DNA of 20,134 nucleotides, taken from contig NW_003132350.1 in NCBI RefSeq assembly GCF_000003605.2, forward strand, positions 305,178-325,311. The letters run 5' to 3'. This document shows positions 10,895 through 19,474 of the stretch, in pieces. Each line of letters opens with the position of its first letter. Position 1 is the stretch's first letter. The notes beneath the pieces were generated by a model. That model was not told the origin of the DNA, made no database searches, and was given only the letters and a program-made list of their open reading frames with translations. Position numbers and translations under genes: made by a program. The stretch comes from Saccoglossus kowalevskii. Its lineage: Eukaryota; Hemichordata; Enteropneusta; Harrimaniidae.

Positions 10895-10947
10895 ACCCCC
10901 CCCCCTCGGCGACCACCCCCACACCCTCCCCCCACCCCCACCCCGCC
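10895..10947. repeat. C-rich tract with minus-strand G-quadruplex potential
   Basis: At least five separate runs of four or more C occur within about 55 bp, the longest being ten C at 10896-10905. The minus strand therefore carries several G-runs with 1-6 nt spacers. It sits in a short GC-rich island (10850-11010) inside AT-rich DNA. The proline-rich reading frames across it are explained by the composition. Confidence 0.75.
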
Positions 10948-11189
10948 TACGCTGGTCTCGATGCAGCGGGTCGCACTGCCGAGAGCCTTTTTATTTATTT
11001 TTTGGGTCGGTTGTTCCAGGATAATGGCCTGCTATTAAATGCATTTGTGAAACCCCTGGTAAATTGTGTAATCACATGCATGCTAATCTAACATAATGAT
11101 ACAGCAGCATAAGAAAAAAACAGATGTGAACATGTTGCACTGATGTAGAGACTTTGAACCTATTTGGGTATCAGCACAGGTGTTACTAA

Positions 11190-11280
11190 AAATTATGTAA
11201 TACTTACACTTTTGTAACCATTGCCAATCCCTCCGGGGAATGTGTAAGTGTTAATAAAATTATTATTATTATTATTATTA
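11190..11280. repeat. Possible 3' end of a retroelement with (ATT)n tail
   Basis: ACTTACAC (11203 region) and GTGTAAGT (11242 region) are inverted around TTGCCAATCCCTCCGGGGAA. They are followed by TTAATAAAA and an ATT trinucleotide run to 11280. Short structured unit plus simple-repeat tail is typical of SINE or LINE 3' ends, but only the microsatellite itself is certain. Confidence 0.4.
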
Positions 11281-11416
11281 CACCAGTGTCTTGAGTAAAA
11301 ACAGATGTAAACATAATATGAGGTGTAAATACTGTAACTTGGCGAGCCTTCAGAACATTTATATATCGAACCAGGAAACACGTTAAACAAAAACCAAATG
11401 AAAACATTGCCTTAAC

Positions 11417-11459
11417 CACAGTCCCTCTATCATAGAGGGATTGTGATAGAGGGACTGTG
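11417..11459. repeat. 16-bp perfect inverted repeat with alternative pairing
   Basis: CACAGTCCCTCTATCA (11417-11432) and TGATAGAGGGACTGTG (11444-11459) are exact reverse complements, 11-nt loop TAGAGGGATTG. The loop itself contains TAGAGGG, which can pair instead with CCCTCTA, so two mutually exclusive hairpins are possible. It lies 218 bp beyond the end of the minus-strand first exon, so it would be in that gene's first intron. Confidence 0.85.
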
Positions 11460-11676
11460 CCTCAACACAATTGTGACAGTTACAGGAGTTCAAGGGTCCA
11501 TAGATACAGATAACATAAATCTAAACAAAAAAATATCTAGTTATGTAATTCTATTGTCCTTGACAATATTACATGTTGTAACATATGACGTTATGATTAC
11601 TGCGATATTACTTTTATGTTAATTAATGCACGTAATAACAGATTTACCAGTTACGTAATAATCATAATCTACCCAC

Positions 11677-11886
11677 CATGTTGGAATTGCGTGCAAAGCC
11701 ATTGTTGAGCTCGTTGAACAAACTAGAAAGACCAGAAAGTTCTGACTCTGGGATCAAGGCAGCAGGCAGTCCTTTGGGAGGAGGCTTTGGTTTCTCTTTT
11801 TTGAACGGAGCGTCTCCAAACGCGATATTCTTTCGAGGCGCCATTCCAGGCAGATTCGGGGGGAGTGTACGCGTACCCCCAGACAT
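11677..11886 (-). CDS. First coding exon of an unrecognised divergent gene
   Basis: The minus-strand ATG at 11886 has an A at -3 (CAACCATGT). It opens 70 codons ending ...ARNSNM, then ATG|GTGGGT, a usable donor in phase 0 at 11676; without splicing the frame stops five codons further on. The protein starts MSGGTRTLPPNLPGMAPRKN, has a basic proline segment (KKEKPKPPPKG, about 29-39) and then a Leu-rich, probably helical segment (IPESELSGLSSLFNELNNGF, about 45-64). No signal peptide or membrane segment is visible. Composition (higher GC, CpG, biased codons) looks coding. I do not recognise the family; later exons would lie leftwards and were not found. It is divergently paired with FBXL17, with the two start codons 405 bp apart. 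Confidence 0.6.
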
Positions 11887-12290
11887 GGTTGACTTGACAA
11901 CGCTTTACGAAAGACAGCAATAATCTTTACAGTTTACCAAAATGAACGAGGAAGTGAATTTCCCGTGCAATGGCGTTTTAGTTTGTATTGAAGTCATATG
12001 CAAATTAACACCAGTGAGTGGTGATAACGAGAGCTATTTGCATACATTGTGTTTCAACGTCAATCAAAAAAGTTACTCACATTTTGCCCGGCTTTCTGAA
12101 AATAATTTTCTGAGAAAGGGATGTTTAAATTCTTCTGATTTGCCACAAATATTTTGTATCTGGTCAGCAAAAAGTTCCCTGAAAGTTTTCAGGCGTTGTT
12201 CAATAGTGTGGAAGAATTCTGTCTTTCAACCCGGCCTACTTCCGCTTCCGTATTTGAGCAATACGTCATCAATACCGTACAGCCATTGCT
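11887..12290. promoter_or_regulatory. Candidate bidirectional, CpG-containing promoter region
   Basis: The interval between the minus-strand ATG (11886) and the proposed FBXL17 ATG (12291) contains many CpGs, in contrast to the CpG-poor flanks. It has no TATA box at a useful distance. Near the FBXL17 side are a tandem ETS-type motif ACTTCCGCTTCCG (12238-12250) and CRE-like half sites ACGTCA (12263-12268) and TGACGT (12292-12297). ETS/GABP-type sites are common at divergent housekeeping promoters, so the arrangement fits. The transcription start positions are not visible from sequence. Confidence 0.5.
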
Positions 12291-12328
12291 ATGACGTTTC
12301 CTACATTCACCTGCAGGTAAGTTTGTGA
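11942..12328 (+). other. 128-codon open frame upstream of FBXL17 (possible uORF)
   Basis: ATG at 11942 has A at -3 and lies only 56 bp from the divergent ATG. The frame stays open for 128 codons through the FBXL17 donor at 12317. If spliced at that donor it would read 35 codons in a different frame from FBXL17 and stop, so it is not the FBXL17 N-terminus. It resembles no domain I know. It may be a chance frame in CpG-containing 5' sequence, a long upstream ORF, or outside the transcript if the start site is near 12240. Confidence 0.25.
12291..12316 (+). CDS. FBXL17: FBXL17 coding exon 1 (26 nt, proposed start)
   Basis: ATG at 12291 has G at -3 and is followed by eight codons (MTFPTFTC) and two bases before the donor CAG|GTAAGT at 12317. 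An in-frame TGA at 12255-12257 closes the frame upstream, so this is the only ATG of this frame in the exon. Phase 2 at the donor joins exactly to the acceptor at 13055 and continues in the F-box frame (codon 9, AG+A). The transcribed exon must extend further 5' as UTR. No transcript evidence is available here; translation might instead start at ATG 13111 in the next exon. Confidence 0.6.
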
Positions 12329-15300
12329 TCTCTCGTGCATGTAACTGGAAATATTTTTATTATTATTCTGTAAACTCTGTTGTATTGGGGTTTTCATTTT
12401 GATGAGCTATTTGAAGGATGGGAATTGAAGCAGCTCACACGGTATCTCAGTCACAGTGTTTTTCTACTCTTAGCTGTGATTATTATGACGATGCTAGCGT
12501 GCCGTTGCTGGTTTTCTTTGCATTGTTTTGTGTTCAGTAGTATTTGACTGTTTTTGTGTGGGGCAGTTCACAAGGTGCCACACCCCCTAAATATACGGTA
12601 CTTTCAGACGTGTGATTTCTAACAGTGAACCAAGGGCAAGCACCGAATAAAATTATTGTTTTCATTAGCAGATTCATGGCATCGTACATTCTCAGTTCGA
12701 CCAGGAACGTACTAACTCGAACCACCGTCCCTCAATGCTCGAACACTGCGTATAAGGATAATTTTCGGCAAAATGTAGTACTCCTAACAAAACCAAACGT
12801 CGGTAAATAAATAATTAACTGGAATAAATAATTGTAATAATGTTATTAATATGCCATAATGAAAATTAACAATTCATTTTTGATATGAATATACTTCTTG
12901 TCACAGCAAAGGCATTCCCTCGTCTTTGTAAATATTTATAAATTTTAATCAAACCAGGTAATCAACGAGCATAGTGCGGTCATGTCCCGATGTTATTGAA
13001 TCGGCCGATACAAATTTATCATTTTATATTATATATCATGTTTACGTTTTTTCAGAAACCAACTGAATGTGAATGGTTTACACAAAAACAGTACATGTAC
13101 ATCCTTTGTCATGGAAAATTCAAATCTGTCAAGAATACCAGAAAAAAGATATTCAGACTTTGATGATCAAGAGAAGGAAAAATCACACAAGTGTATGAAA
13201 TTTGACCAAAATGAAAGAAATAGAAATCAAAATAACGCCAGTATGTATGACATGACAAAGTGTACAGAGACCCAGGAAGGTGGAGAATTGGTGAAGAGCG
13301 GAAATCTTAACCTTCAGAAACAAATTCCCAGCTCCAGTGGATCAGTAATTTCATGTATGTGTGGAAAAGCACCAAAAACTACATGCAATTTACATGCTGA
13401 AGACAGACAAAGCGATCGATATGTTCAGTATACAGAGCTCGAGAAGCTCCATGTGGATGTTGGAGGGTTGAACAATTGTGGAAATAAGAATACGATTCAA
13501 CGTAAAAATAAAACGTTCCATATTAATGATCTGCCACGATTTTTATTTCTGCACATGCTTACTAATTTCACTGTTCCACAGTTACTGAATTGTGTCAGCC
13601 TGGTATGCAAATACTGGTATGAATTGTGTTATGACTCATCACTGTGGAGAGTAATTAATCTGGAAGATTACAAAATGTTACCAGATAAAGCCTTGTTAAA
13701 GTTGACTAATATCAGTGACAATGTGATTTACTTGAATGTTAGTGACTGTAGGAAGGTAACAGACAATGGTGTAGTTGCCATGGCGAGGCAATGTCCAAAT
13801 CTACAAGAACTTGTAGCGATAAGGTAATTTAACAAATTATTATTATTTTTATTAGAGTGTTGGTCCTAAACGTTTTAAGGTAGAGATGCAGGTTCGTGGG
13901 CACTTGGGAGTGAAATTCCTTTTTTTTGCTTTTTATTATTCAAAAAGTCTTGGCTATAGACTGTTGAAATTTTGTAGAATTGTGAATAGTGGAACATACT
14001 CAAAAAACGATTTTAAATATAGATAACAGGTGCAAACATTATCTCTTTTGAATGCTTAGTATGATTTAGCAAGGCTGTACATAAATAATAAAAAAGAAAC
14101 ATGGTGAAAAAAAGAAATGACGGGATCTCCATATTATGCACTGTATTTAACTTTTTACAAAACGATAATACATTTAAATTTGAAACTGTAACAGCCATTT
14201 TAATTATGAGCATTAGCAAACTTCTTACTGAGTGAATTGTTATGCAAATTAGCAATTATCTCAGCTTCTTTTCAGTCCACATTCCAGAACTTTAAAAAAA
14301 ATAGCTCCTAGACGCTTTGACCTTTTGTTTTGACATTTTCACAAATGATTGACAATGTGTTTATCTTCAAAACGCTGTCAGGGCATTGTTTTTAGTTGAA
14401 TAGTGTTACAACAATCGTACAGACAACTAGCCTGGGTCTTAATTTATGCATAAACTTGAAGTAGTGAAATTTGAGCTGCTGCCCTACAAAATTGACTGGT
14501 AGACAGTTTTCAAGACGGCGCTTTCTTCATAGTAAACAGATGTACCATTAAACCAATTTTGACAGGAAACAGAAGCATGGTTTAGAAGCTAATTTTTTTT
14601 AAATCACTTTTGACCAAAAAAGCACATTTTTGTGCATATTTCAAATTACAGTGTCCATAAAAATAAAATACTAACAACACTTTAAAATTCATACAATAAG
14701 CTTTCTGAAAATATATAGTTTTGTGGACAAGAGAGGTCATCTTAGTTTCCTAATTAACTAATTAAAATACCTGTCAGGTAAACTGCATCTCTACCTTAAA
14801 TACTGGAAGACGTTCAATTTCTAGATTCTTTTTTTTTTGCAAGTTGTTAATTTTTACCACCATAAAATTGTGTGATCTTCTCACAAAATTCATGAAAACT
14901 TGTCTCCCAACAAATTAAAGCGTTTTACAGTACCTGGTAAATCATATCGATGAAAAGGACCATAATACTGTAAAGGGTGTAATTATTCACTGGGTTTTAA
15001 TTTTGCTTATTTCGCTGACTGGAAAATGTGCTAAATTAAAACCCAGTGAATATGTAAATTTGAGCATAGAACACATTATCTAAATGATAAAACCGTGAAT
15101 TTAAAACCCACTGAATATGCCAGAAATGCAGCTAAATTCAGTGAAATTCAAACCCAGTGAAAATTAGTCATTTTACAGTATTCTCTTTGGAAAGTCACCT
15201 TTATGACAGACTTGCATATAGGTAAGAGTTTTAATGCACTGTCCCCTGTTGACTTCCTGTTTTCTCATTGATTTTTGTGCTTCTATGCAGGCTTTCAGCA

Positions 15301-18300
15301 GGCAGTATGTTAAGCAATATTTTTGCGTATTCTCCGTGAAGATTGTTGAAAACAATTTCCCTTTTGTATTTAAATGCACCTTGTTGTTATTCAAAGAGAT
15401 TCTTAAGATGAACCACAAGGTTTCATCATGCCAAATTTTCATATAGGGATTTCTATATAGCATTCTTTCAGATGCGTAATGTGACATCAGCCAACCCCTG
15501 CTGTACAAGACGAAAACACTTTGGACTTGTTATGTACTCATAAGTTTCTTTCTCATACAAGATTCAGTTGTTTTTTGACTGTGACAGGTCTTTAATACAG
15601 TATAATGCACATTGTCAGATATATCATATATTTGTCCAAAACTAAAGTTAAACTTATATTTTCAACTTTTAAATTTACGTTTATTTTTAAATTTCAGTCC
15701 TGTTCAATATACTTTTCATCAACTTGCTTGACCAGTCTAATAATTGTGTTACATACGCAACAAACAAAACTGTTTGTGGTTGTTATTGTGTTTTTCTGTA
15801 CACAGATGTACTCAGCTGACTGTTTTGTCATATAGTGCTATTGGAGAATATTGTCATAAATTACACTGTATTAATGTATCTGGGAACAAAACATTCAGCA
15901 ATGAATGCTTGAAAAAGGTAGGAAATTATGCACTTTCTGATTGTGTTGACTTATTTTTTTTTTTTTTTCCCAAAACTCCTTTTAACTTGGGTTAAAGGGT
16001 TTGTAACTTCCAATCACAAAAGAAATTTCCTCGTTAAAGCTTTTTAATGTCTCAGTTTGTAATTGTTGGTAACAGTCAAAGACGCCATCTTTGTTGATAT
16101 GAGACAGATATCTTCTGCATACATGGTATGACGACCACTGCCCTGTAAGGGTAGAAAGGATTAATGTTTAACTTCCCAAGCTTTCAGAGTAGAAATAAAT
16201 GACTTGCCAATTGCAGAGTTCCCTTCAAGTCAATTTCATTAGTGAATGAATCTCAGCCTCCCAATTTCCGGTTGACCTTTTGGTATTCAACCAATAGGTA
16301 CTAGGATTTAGACTGGGAATCATAGATCCGGTGCAACTAATACTCTATTACTACTGATTAATTCCTGGTACTATAAGATTGTAAAAACAATTCTAATTGG
16401 ACTACCAGTCCTGTGAACACATTAAGTATTCACTGGTTTTTAATTTGACTTTTTCACTGACATTTGATTTACCAGAAATTACCAATATAATTAATAAACA
16501 TTTTCCAGTGAAACAATTTAATTTCACTGGAAAATCTGTGAATTTAGAAATATGATCAAATATTCAAAACTGAAATTAATTACCTGTGACAATTAATTTA
16601 CAGTAAATCTGTTTTTTGTTTCCTTCAGATTGCCATGGGTTGTCCTGATTTGACAGAGATCAGATTAAATAGTTGTATTAATGTTGACGATGATGGTATA
16701 GAAACATTGGCACATTTTTGTCGCAAACTGAAAGTTGTTCAGTTACTAGAAAACAGAAAGGTAAGTTACTCTGATCTCCTTGATGATGTTTTTTTTTGTT
16801 TTTTTCACTGTCTGTTCATTTCATACATTTTCGTCTGGGACATCAGGGTGTCATACAATGAATATTAACTAAACAAAAGAAATGTTAGTAATGATATTCT
16901 CACTAATAAATTGAAGTACCTATTCATATTTCACCTTGAAAGTGTGTATACCAATCATGCATACTGCCCTCTAGTGGTGGAACTATTACTTTAATACTGC
17001 CAATAAATTCTGTAAACATGTAATTTACCTCTTCAAGTGACACTCTAGTTGTAAAACTTGCTATCGATAATTTTCAGTTATTATGCATGAATGAGTAGCC
17101 GCACCAATCATGTCCAAGCCTTGACTCATTTCTGCAGTTGATGGCGTGCTTGAGGAATCCTGAATCAGTCTAAATCTGTAGGATTTCACATTGTTTAATA
17201 TTTTATTAATCGCTTATCTGGTGCAGCCCCAAAACGGGGATTAAAGGATTGTAAAATGTCCATTGGATTGAGTGGGTGTGTAGATCAGTGGGCTAGTGGA
17301 TAATTGTACAATGTATTCTCTATTGTGATAGATATGCTACATTAATCTGTGATTTGGATTGGGTACATTGATGACGCAAATGAATGCCAGATTTGATAAT
17401 TTTTGCAAAGGGTGCCCTTTCTTGACATCGAATAAAAATAAATCTACGAGTGAAAAATTACATGAATATAGGTAACAGAATACATTTGACATGCATTGTA
17501 CATTATTTGTATACAAAACTTGAACTAAGATTTCCTTGTTTACTAGATTTGGATTCTCAGTACTCATAATAACTAATTTCCACGAATACTATTTTATTTT
17601 ATGGCCAAATAGTTTTTGTCATTGTTCTAATAATAATCATGAAGACTGTTCTGTGAGGAAGGTAATGCTGAGTCATTTGGACAGAGAGCAATGTCTTGAA
17701 ATACATACTGGATACTGTTTGTAATTCTTTCGGATTGTCATTTTTTCTGTGATGATTGCTTTCTATGTGTAGCATTGATTCTGGGTCACTATGGAATTTG
17801 TTTGGTGATTTGTATTTGGTTTGAATATTTTTGTCCTTTTCCAATGCATCATGCCAAAGAGCCTTGTTACATACATTGTACTGCATACAAAAAGTATTGT
17901 ATGCATTGATGTACATGTCTGTTACTGTACTTTACAAATCAAGTATTGATATTTTTTGTGATAGGTCACTGATGCTTGTTTACCTTCACTGACCACAAAG
18001 TGTAAACTATTAGAAATACTGTGTCTGCATGCTTGCAGTGTTACCAGCAAAGGTGTTATGGAAGTGGCAAAAGTAAGTGCAATAGTTTACACACACACAC
18101 ACACACACACCCAAATTTCAAGTGAACATTTCTGACAATGCCTTGGACTGATTTAAATCTGGTTTCTGAAGGTCTTCAAAACATTGAGGTGGAGAATGCT
18201 TGGCCTTTGTGACCACTGAATTTGGGCCACCAGATATTTCTTTTTGCATAACATTTTTTTTTGAAAGACATTTGACCTTATTTTTTTTGTTTTTATTTTT

Positions 18301-19474
18301 CAGTGTAACAATTTAACAAATCTTGATATCAGTGCTCTTTCTAATGTAAATACAAAGACAATTAAATTTGTGGTACAGCAATGTAAACAGCTGACGACAT
18401 TGAATATGTGCTTGACTAAGCAAGTTGATGATGAATGCATTAACTCAATTGTGAAATCTGCTAAGAAGCTCAGAGAACTGTTCTTGGTATCCTGCTCTGT
18501 TACAGATGAAGGTGAGATTATTGATTGTCTCTTTTGGCTGTTTATTTATTTATGCAGATAAACAACAGTTTCCATCTTCTGAATGACACAAAATTCTGTA
18601 AATTGTGTCATCGTCAGTGAAAAACTACGAAAGAGTAAAACTTCAATCTTGAGATCATTAGTACAAGAGAATTAGTGTCACCGTACTCATCATAAGCCCA
18701 GGAGCCTCAACATGCAAAATCGGGGAAAGTAAGGGGTGGACCACTTCAGAAAAATTGATTTTTTTTATTTAACTTGGTAACCATCTTACCACCCACGAAA
18801 AATTATCCAAAAAACAATAGATTTTAGGCGACTAATCCGGCCAGCATGTTGAAAGTGTTACGAACGTGTTCTAAACGTGTGCAATGGAATCCTGTCACTG
18901 AACGCAAATAATCTTACAATGTGAAACGTTCTTCGTTGCTATTTTGGCCTGTTATCTCTTAATAAATAATTACTACTAATATTATCACAAGAATATTGCA
19001 AAGTATGCACCCAGGCAGTCAAGTAACCCATCAACCTCCACTGTGCATTGGCAGATATGATCACCATACTTGCGCATATTTCATGGTATTCTCATAATAA
19101 CCTCATATGGTAAATAAAAGACAGTGCCAAAGGATTTTTTTATTTTTTTTGAGTAGATACATTCACTGAGTTTGTTTTATTTGACAGCATTGATCAGTAT
19201 TGGAAAGCATAGTCACAGTATCACCCATGTAGATGTTGGTTGGTGTCATGGAATCACAGATAGAGGAGTGAGAGAAATCTCATCAACGTGTACACAACTT
19301 AAGTATCTAGGACTGACACGTTGTGATCAAGTACAGCACAGCACAGTAGAAAACTTGGTTAAGCAATCACCTCATATACACTATAGTACATTCTTGCTGG
19401 ATAGTAAGAGATTGCTTGATGAGGCAAAGAAAAAAGGATTCGTATTCAATTCAGGAAACGAGGACAGCCAGTGA
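12291..19474 (+). CDS. FBXL17: FBXL17 orthologue, F-box/LRR substrate receptor of an SCF ubiquitin ligase (seven coding exons)
   Basis: Joining 12291-12316, 13056-13823, 15806-15917, 16629-16760, 17965-18072, 18304-18511 and 19188-19474 gives 546 codons plus TGA; every intron is GT-AG and every junction keeps frame. Residues 1-162 are polar and low in recognisable structure. Residues about 163-211 are an F-box (INDLPRFLFLHML start, then LVCKYWYELC and SLW). From about 215 to 520 run cysteine-type leucine-rich repeats of the pattern C..(I/V)TD.G, for example CSVTSKGV and DVGWCHGITDRG. Order, spacing and signature segments (LVCKYW, CSVTSKGV, LVSC.(V/I)TD, VDVGWC, YLGL.RCD) match human FBXL17, recalled from memory, up to the C-terminal helix region. 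Known role of the family: it binds SKP1 through the F-box and recruits aberrant BTB-domain dimers for ubiquitination. The human protein is longer (about 700 residues) because of its N-terminus. The start at 12291 is inferred; the alternative is ATG 13111 (519 residues). The LRR-coding exons are very secure. Confidence 0.93.
12317..13055 (+). other. FBXL17: FBXL17 intron 1
   Basis: 739 bp, starting GTAAGT and ending TTTTTTCAG. The first half (12430-12800) remains CpG-containing, continuing the composition of the promoter region; the rest is AT-rich. I see no second gene or clear repeat in it. Intron-located regulatory sequence is possible but not demonstrated. Confidence 0.65.
13056..13823 (+). 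CDS. FBXL17: FBXL17 coding exon 2: N-terminal region, F-box, first LRR
   Basis: The acceptor is TTTTTTCAG ending at 13055; the donor is AG|GTAATT at 13824. The frame is open from 13000 with no stop. It encodes residues 9-265. First comes a stretch rich in Lys, Glu, Asn and Ser with several Cys (CMCGK, TTCNL), then the F-box (about 163-211). The first leucine-rich repeat follows, with YLNVSDCRKVTDNGV corresponding to human INISDCRSMSDNGV. The N-terminal 160 residues do not resemble the Ala/Pro-rich vertebrate N-terminus. An internal ATG at 13111 is a possible alternative start. Confidence 0.92.
13875..14799. mobile_element. TTAA-flanked 0.9-kb inverted-repeat element in FBXL17 intron 2
   Basis: TTAA-GGTAGAGATGCAG (13875-13891) and CTGCATCTCTACC-TTAA (14783-14799) are perfect 17-bp inverted repeats. 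If TTAA is the duplicated target, this points to a piggyBac-type non-autonomous element, although the GGT end differs from the usual CC(C/T) start. The interior is AT-rich and holds no convincing transposase frame. Confidence 0.6.
14800..14936. repeat. Decayed MITE abutting the TTAA element
   Basis: Left AATACTGGAAGACGTTCAAT and right ATTAAAGCGTTTTACAGTA are imperfect inverted repeats (reverse complement of the right end: TACTGTAAAACGCTTTAAT). It is about 135 bp and lies between the TTAA element and the MITE at 14964. Confidence 0.45.
14964..15182. mobile_element. MITE in FBXL17 intron 2 (AATACTGTAAA ends)
   Basis: The left end AATACTGTAAAGGGTGTAAT then TATTCACTGGGTTTTAATT mirrors the right end GAAATTCAAACCCAGTGAAA then ATTAGTCATTTTACAGTATT. 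The arms are about 40 bp with scattered mismatches. The internal motif AAAACCCAGTGAATAT recurs in both orientations, so the element is largely built from its own ends. No coding. Confidence 0.75.
15183..15805 (+). other. FBXL17: Remainder of FBXL17 intron 2
   Basis: A 111-codon frame runs on the minus strand (15173-15508) with no recognisable product and partly within a MITE end. A T-rich stretch precedes the exon 3 acceptor. Nothing else is supported. Confidence 0.45.
15806..15917 (+). CDS. FBXL17: FBXL17 coding exon 3 (LRR)
   Basis: The acceptor is CTGTACACAG ending at 15805 and the donor is AAG|GTAGGA at 15918. Entry is in phase 2 and exit in phase 0. It encodes residues 265-302, beginning RCTQLTVLSYSAIGEYC and ending ECLKK, which aligns with human RCKQLSDTSIIAVASHC through EGLKQ. 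Reading on past the donor reaches a stop, so the splice is required. Confidence 0.92.
16410..16605. mobile_element. Older copy of the same MITE family in FBXL17 intron 3
   Basis: The left part (TAAGTATTCACTGGTTTTTA, then a CACTGACA) and the right part (CTGAAATTAATTACCTGTGA, then TTTACAGTA) align with the element at 14964-15182. At its centre TTTTCCAGTGAAA (16501-16513) and TTTCACTGGAAAA (16522-16534) form a perfect 13-bp hairpin. It ends 23 bp before the exon 4 acceptor, so it contributes sequence near the polypyrimidine tract. Confidence 0.6.
16629..16760 (+). CDS. FBXL17: FBXL17 coding exon 4 (LRR)
   Basis: The acceptor is GTTTCCTTCAG ending at 16628 and the donor is AAG|GTAAGT at 16761. 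It is 44 whole codons, phase 0 to phase 0, residues 303-346. It opens IAMGCPDLTEIRLNSC and closes VVQLLENRK, parallel to human LGSKCRELKDIHFGQC and LQRIYMQENK. An ATG at 16635 sits inside the exon and is not a start. Confidence 0.93.
16761..17964 (+). other. FBXL17: FBXL17 intron 4
   Basis: 1204 bp between GTAAGT and GTGATAG. It contains only chance frames on either strand and no inverted-repeat element that I could find, unlike the neighbouring introns. Confidence 0.7.
17965..18072 (+). CDS. FBXL17: FBXL17 coding exon 5 (LRR)
   Basis: The acceptor is TTTTTTGTGATAG ending at 17964 and the donor is AAA|GTAAGT at 18073. It is 36 whole codons, phase 0 to 0, residues 347-382. It begins VTDACLPSL and contains CSVTSKGV, identical to the human FBXL17 segment. 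It is too short to stand out as an independent open frame; the call rests on splice sites and alignment. Confidence 0.92.
18089..18110. repeat. AC dinucleotide microsatellite in FBXL17 intron 5
   Basis: Eleven AC units, starting 17 bp after the exon 5 splice donor. Confidence 0.95.
18304..18511 (+). CDS. FBXL17: FBXL17 coding exon 6 (LRRs)
   Basis: The acceptor is TTTTTATTTTTCAG ending at 18303 and the donor is AAG|GTGAGA at 18512. Phase 0 in, phase 1 out, residues 383 to the first base of codon 452. It begins CNNLTNLDIS and includes LRELFLVSCSVTDE, matching human LKELYLVSCKITD. The preceding intron is the shortest of the gene (231 bp) and starts with an AC microsatellite. Confidence 0.93.
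18846..19060. repeat. Dispersed repeat, copy 2, in FBXL17 intron 6
   Basis: Second copy of the family at 10158-10450, same orientation, diverged by substitutions and an internal deletion (AACGTGTGCAATGGAATCC here against GTGTTAAGGTAATAGAATCC). It sits about 130 bp before the last coding exon and does not disturb its acceptor. Confidence 0.75.
19188..19474 (+). CDS. FBXL17: FBXL17 terminal coding exon 7
   Basis: The acceptor is TTTATTTGACAG ending at 19187. The first two bases complete codon 452 (Ala), giving ALISIGKHSHSITHVDVGWC, which aligns with human ALIAIGRYSMTIETVDVGWC. It continues through the last LRRs (YLGLTRCDQV) and PHIHYSTFLLDSKRLLDEA, and stops at TGA 19472-19474. The C-terminal helix region, which in human FBXL17 contributes to BTB-domain recognition, is retained in similar length; the final residues (NSGNEDSQ) differ. 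Confidence 0.95.

Noticed and set aside
10834-11091. 85-codon plus-strand frame with a proline/histidine-rich segment
   Set aside because: The residues simply translate the C-rich tract, two overlapping frames look equally open, and no start context, splice or domain supports a gene.
11678-11923. Plus-strand frame opposite the minus-strand first exon
   Set aside because: It is the antisense shadow of the minus-strand frame, which has the better start context and a splice donor.
11942-12316. N-terminal coding extension of FBXL17 from ATG 11942
   Set aside because: The frame reaches the donor in phase 0, but the next exon needs phase 2 to enter the F-box frame, so joining it gives a stop 35 codons later.
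15173-15508. 111-codon minus-strand frame in intron 2
   Set aside because: It partly overlaps a MITE end, has no recognisable domain, and no splice context was evident.
15744-15995. Independent 83-codon gene around FBXL17 exon 3
   Set aside because: Its central part is the real exon 3 frame; the two ends are intron read-through beyond clear splice sites.
17599-17916. 105-codon minus-strand frame in FBXL17 intron 4
   Set aside because: Antisense to an intron, no domain, and a length compatible with chance.
19172-19474. Separate 100-residue gene starting at 19172
   Set aside because: The first residues lie in intron before a TTTGACAG acceptor, and the remainder continues FBXL17 exactly in frame.
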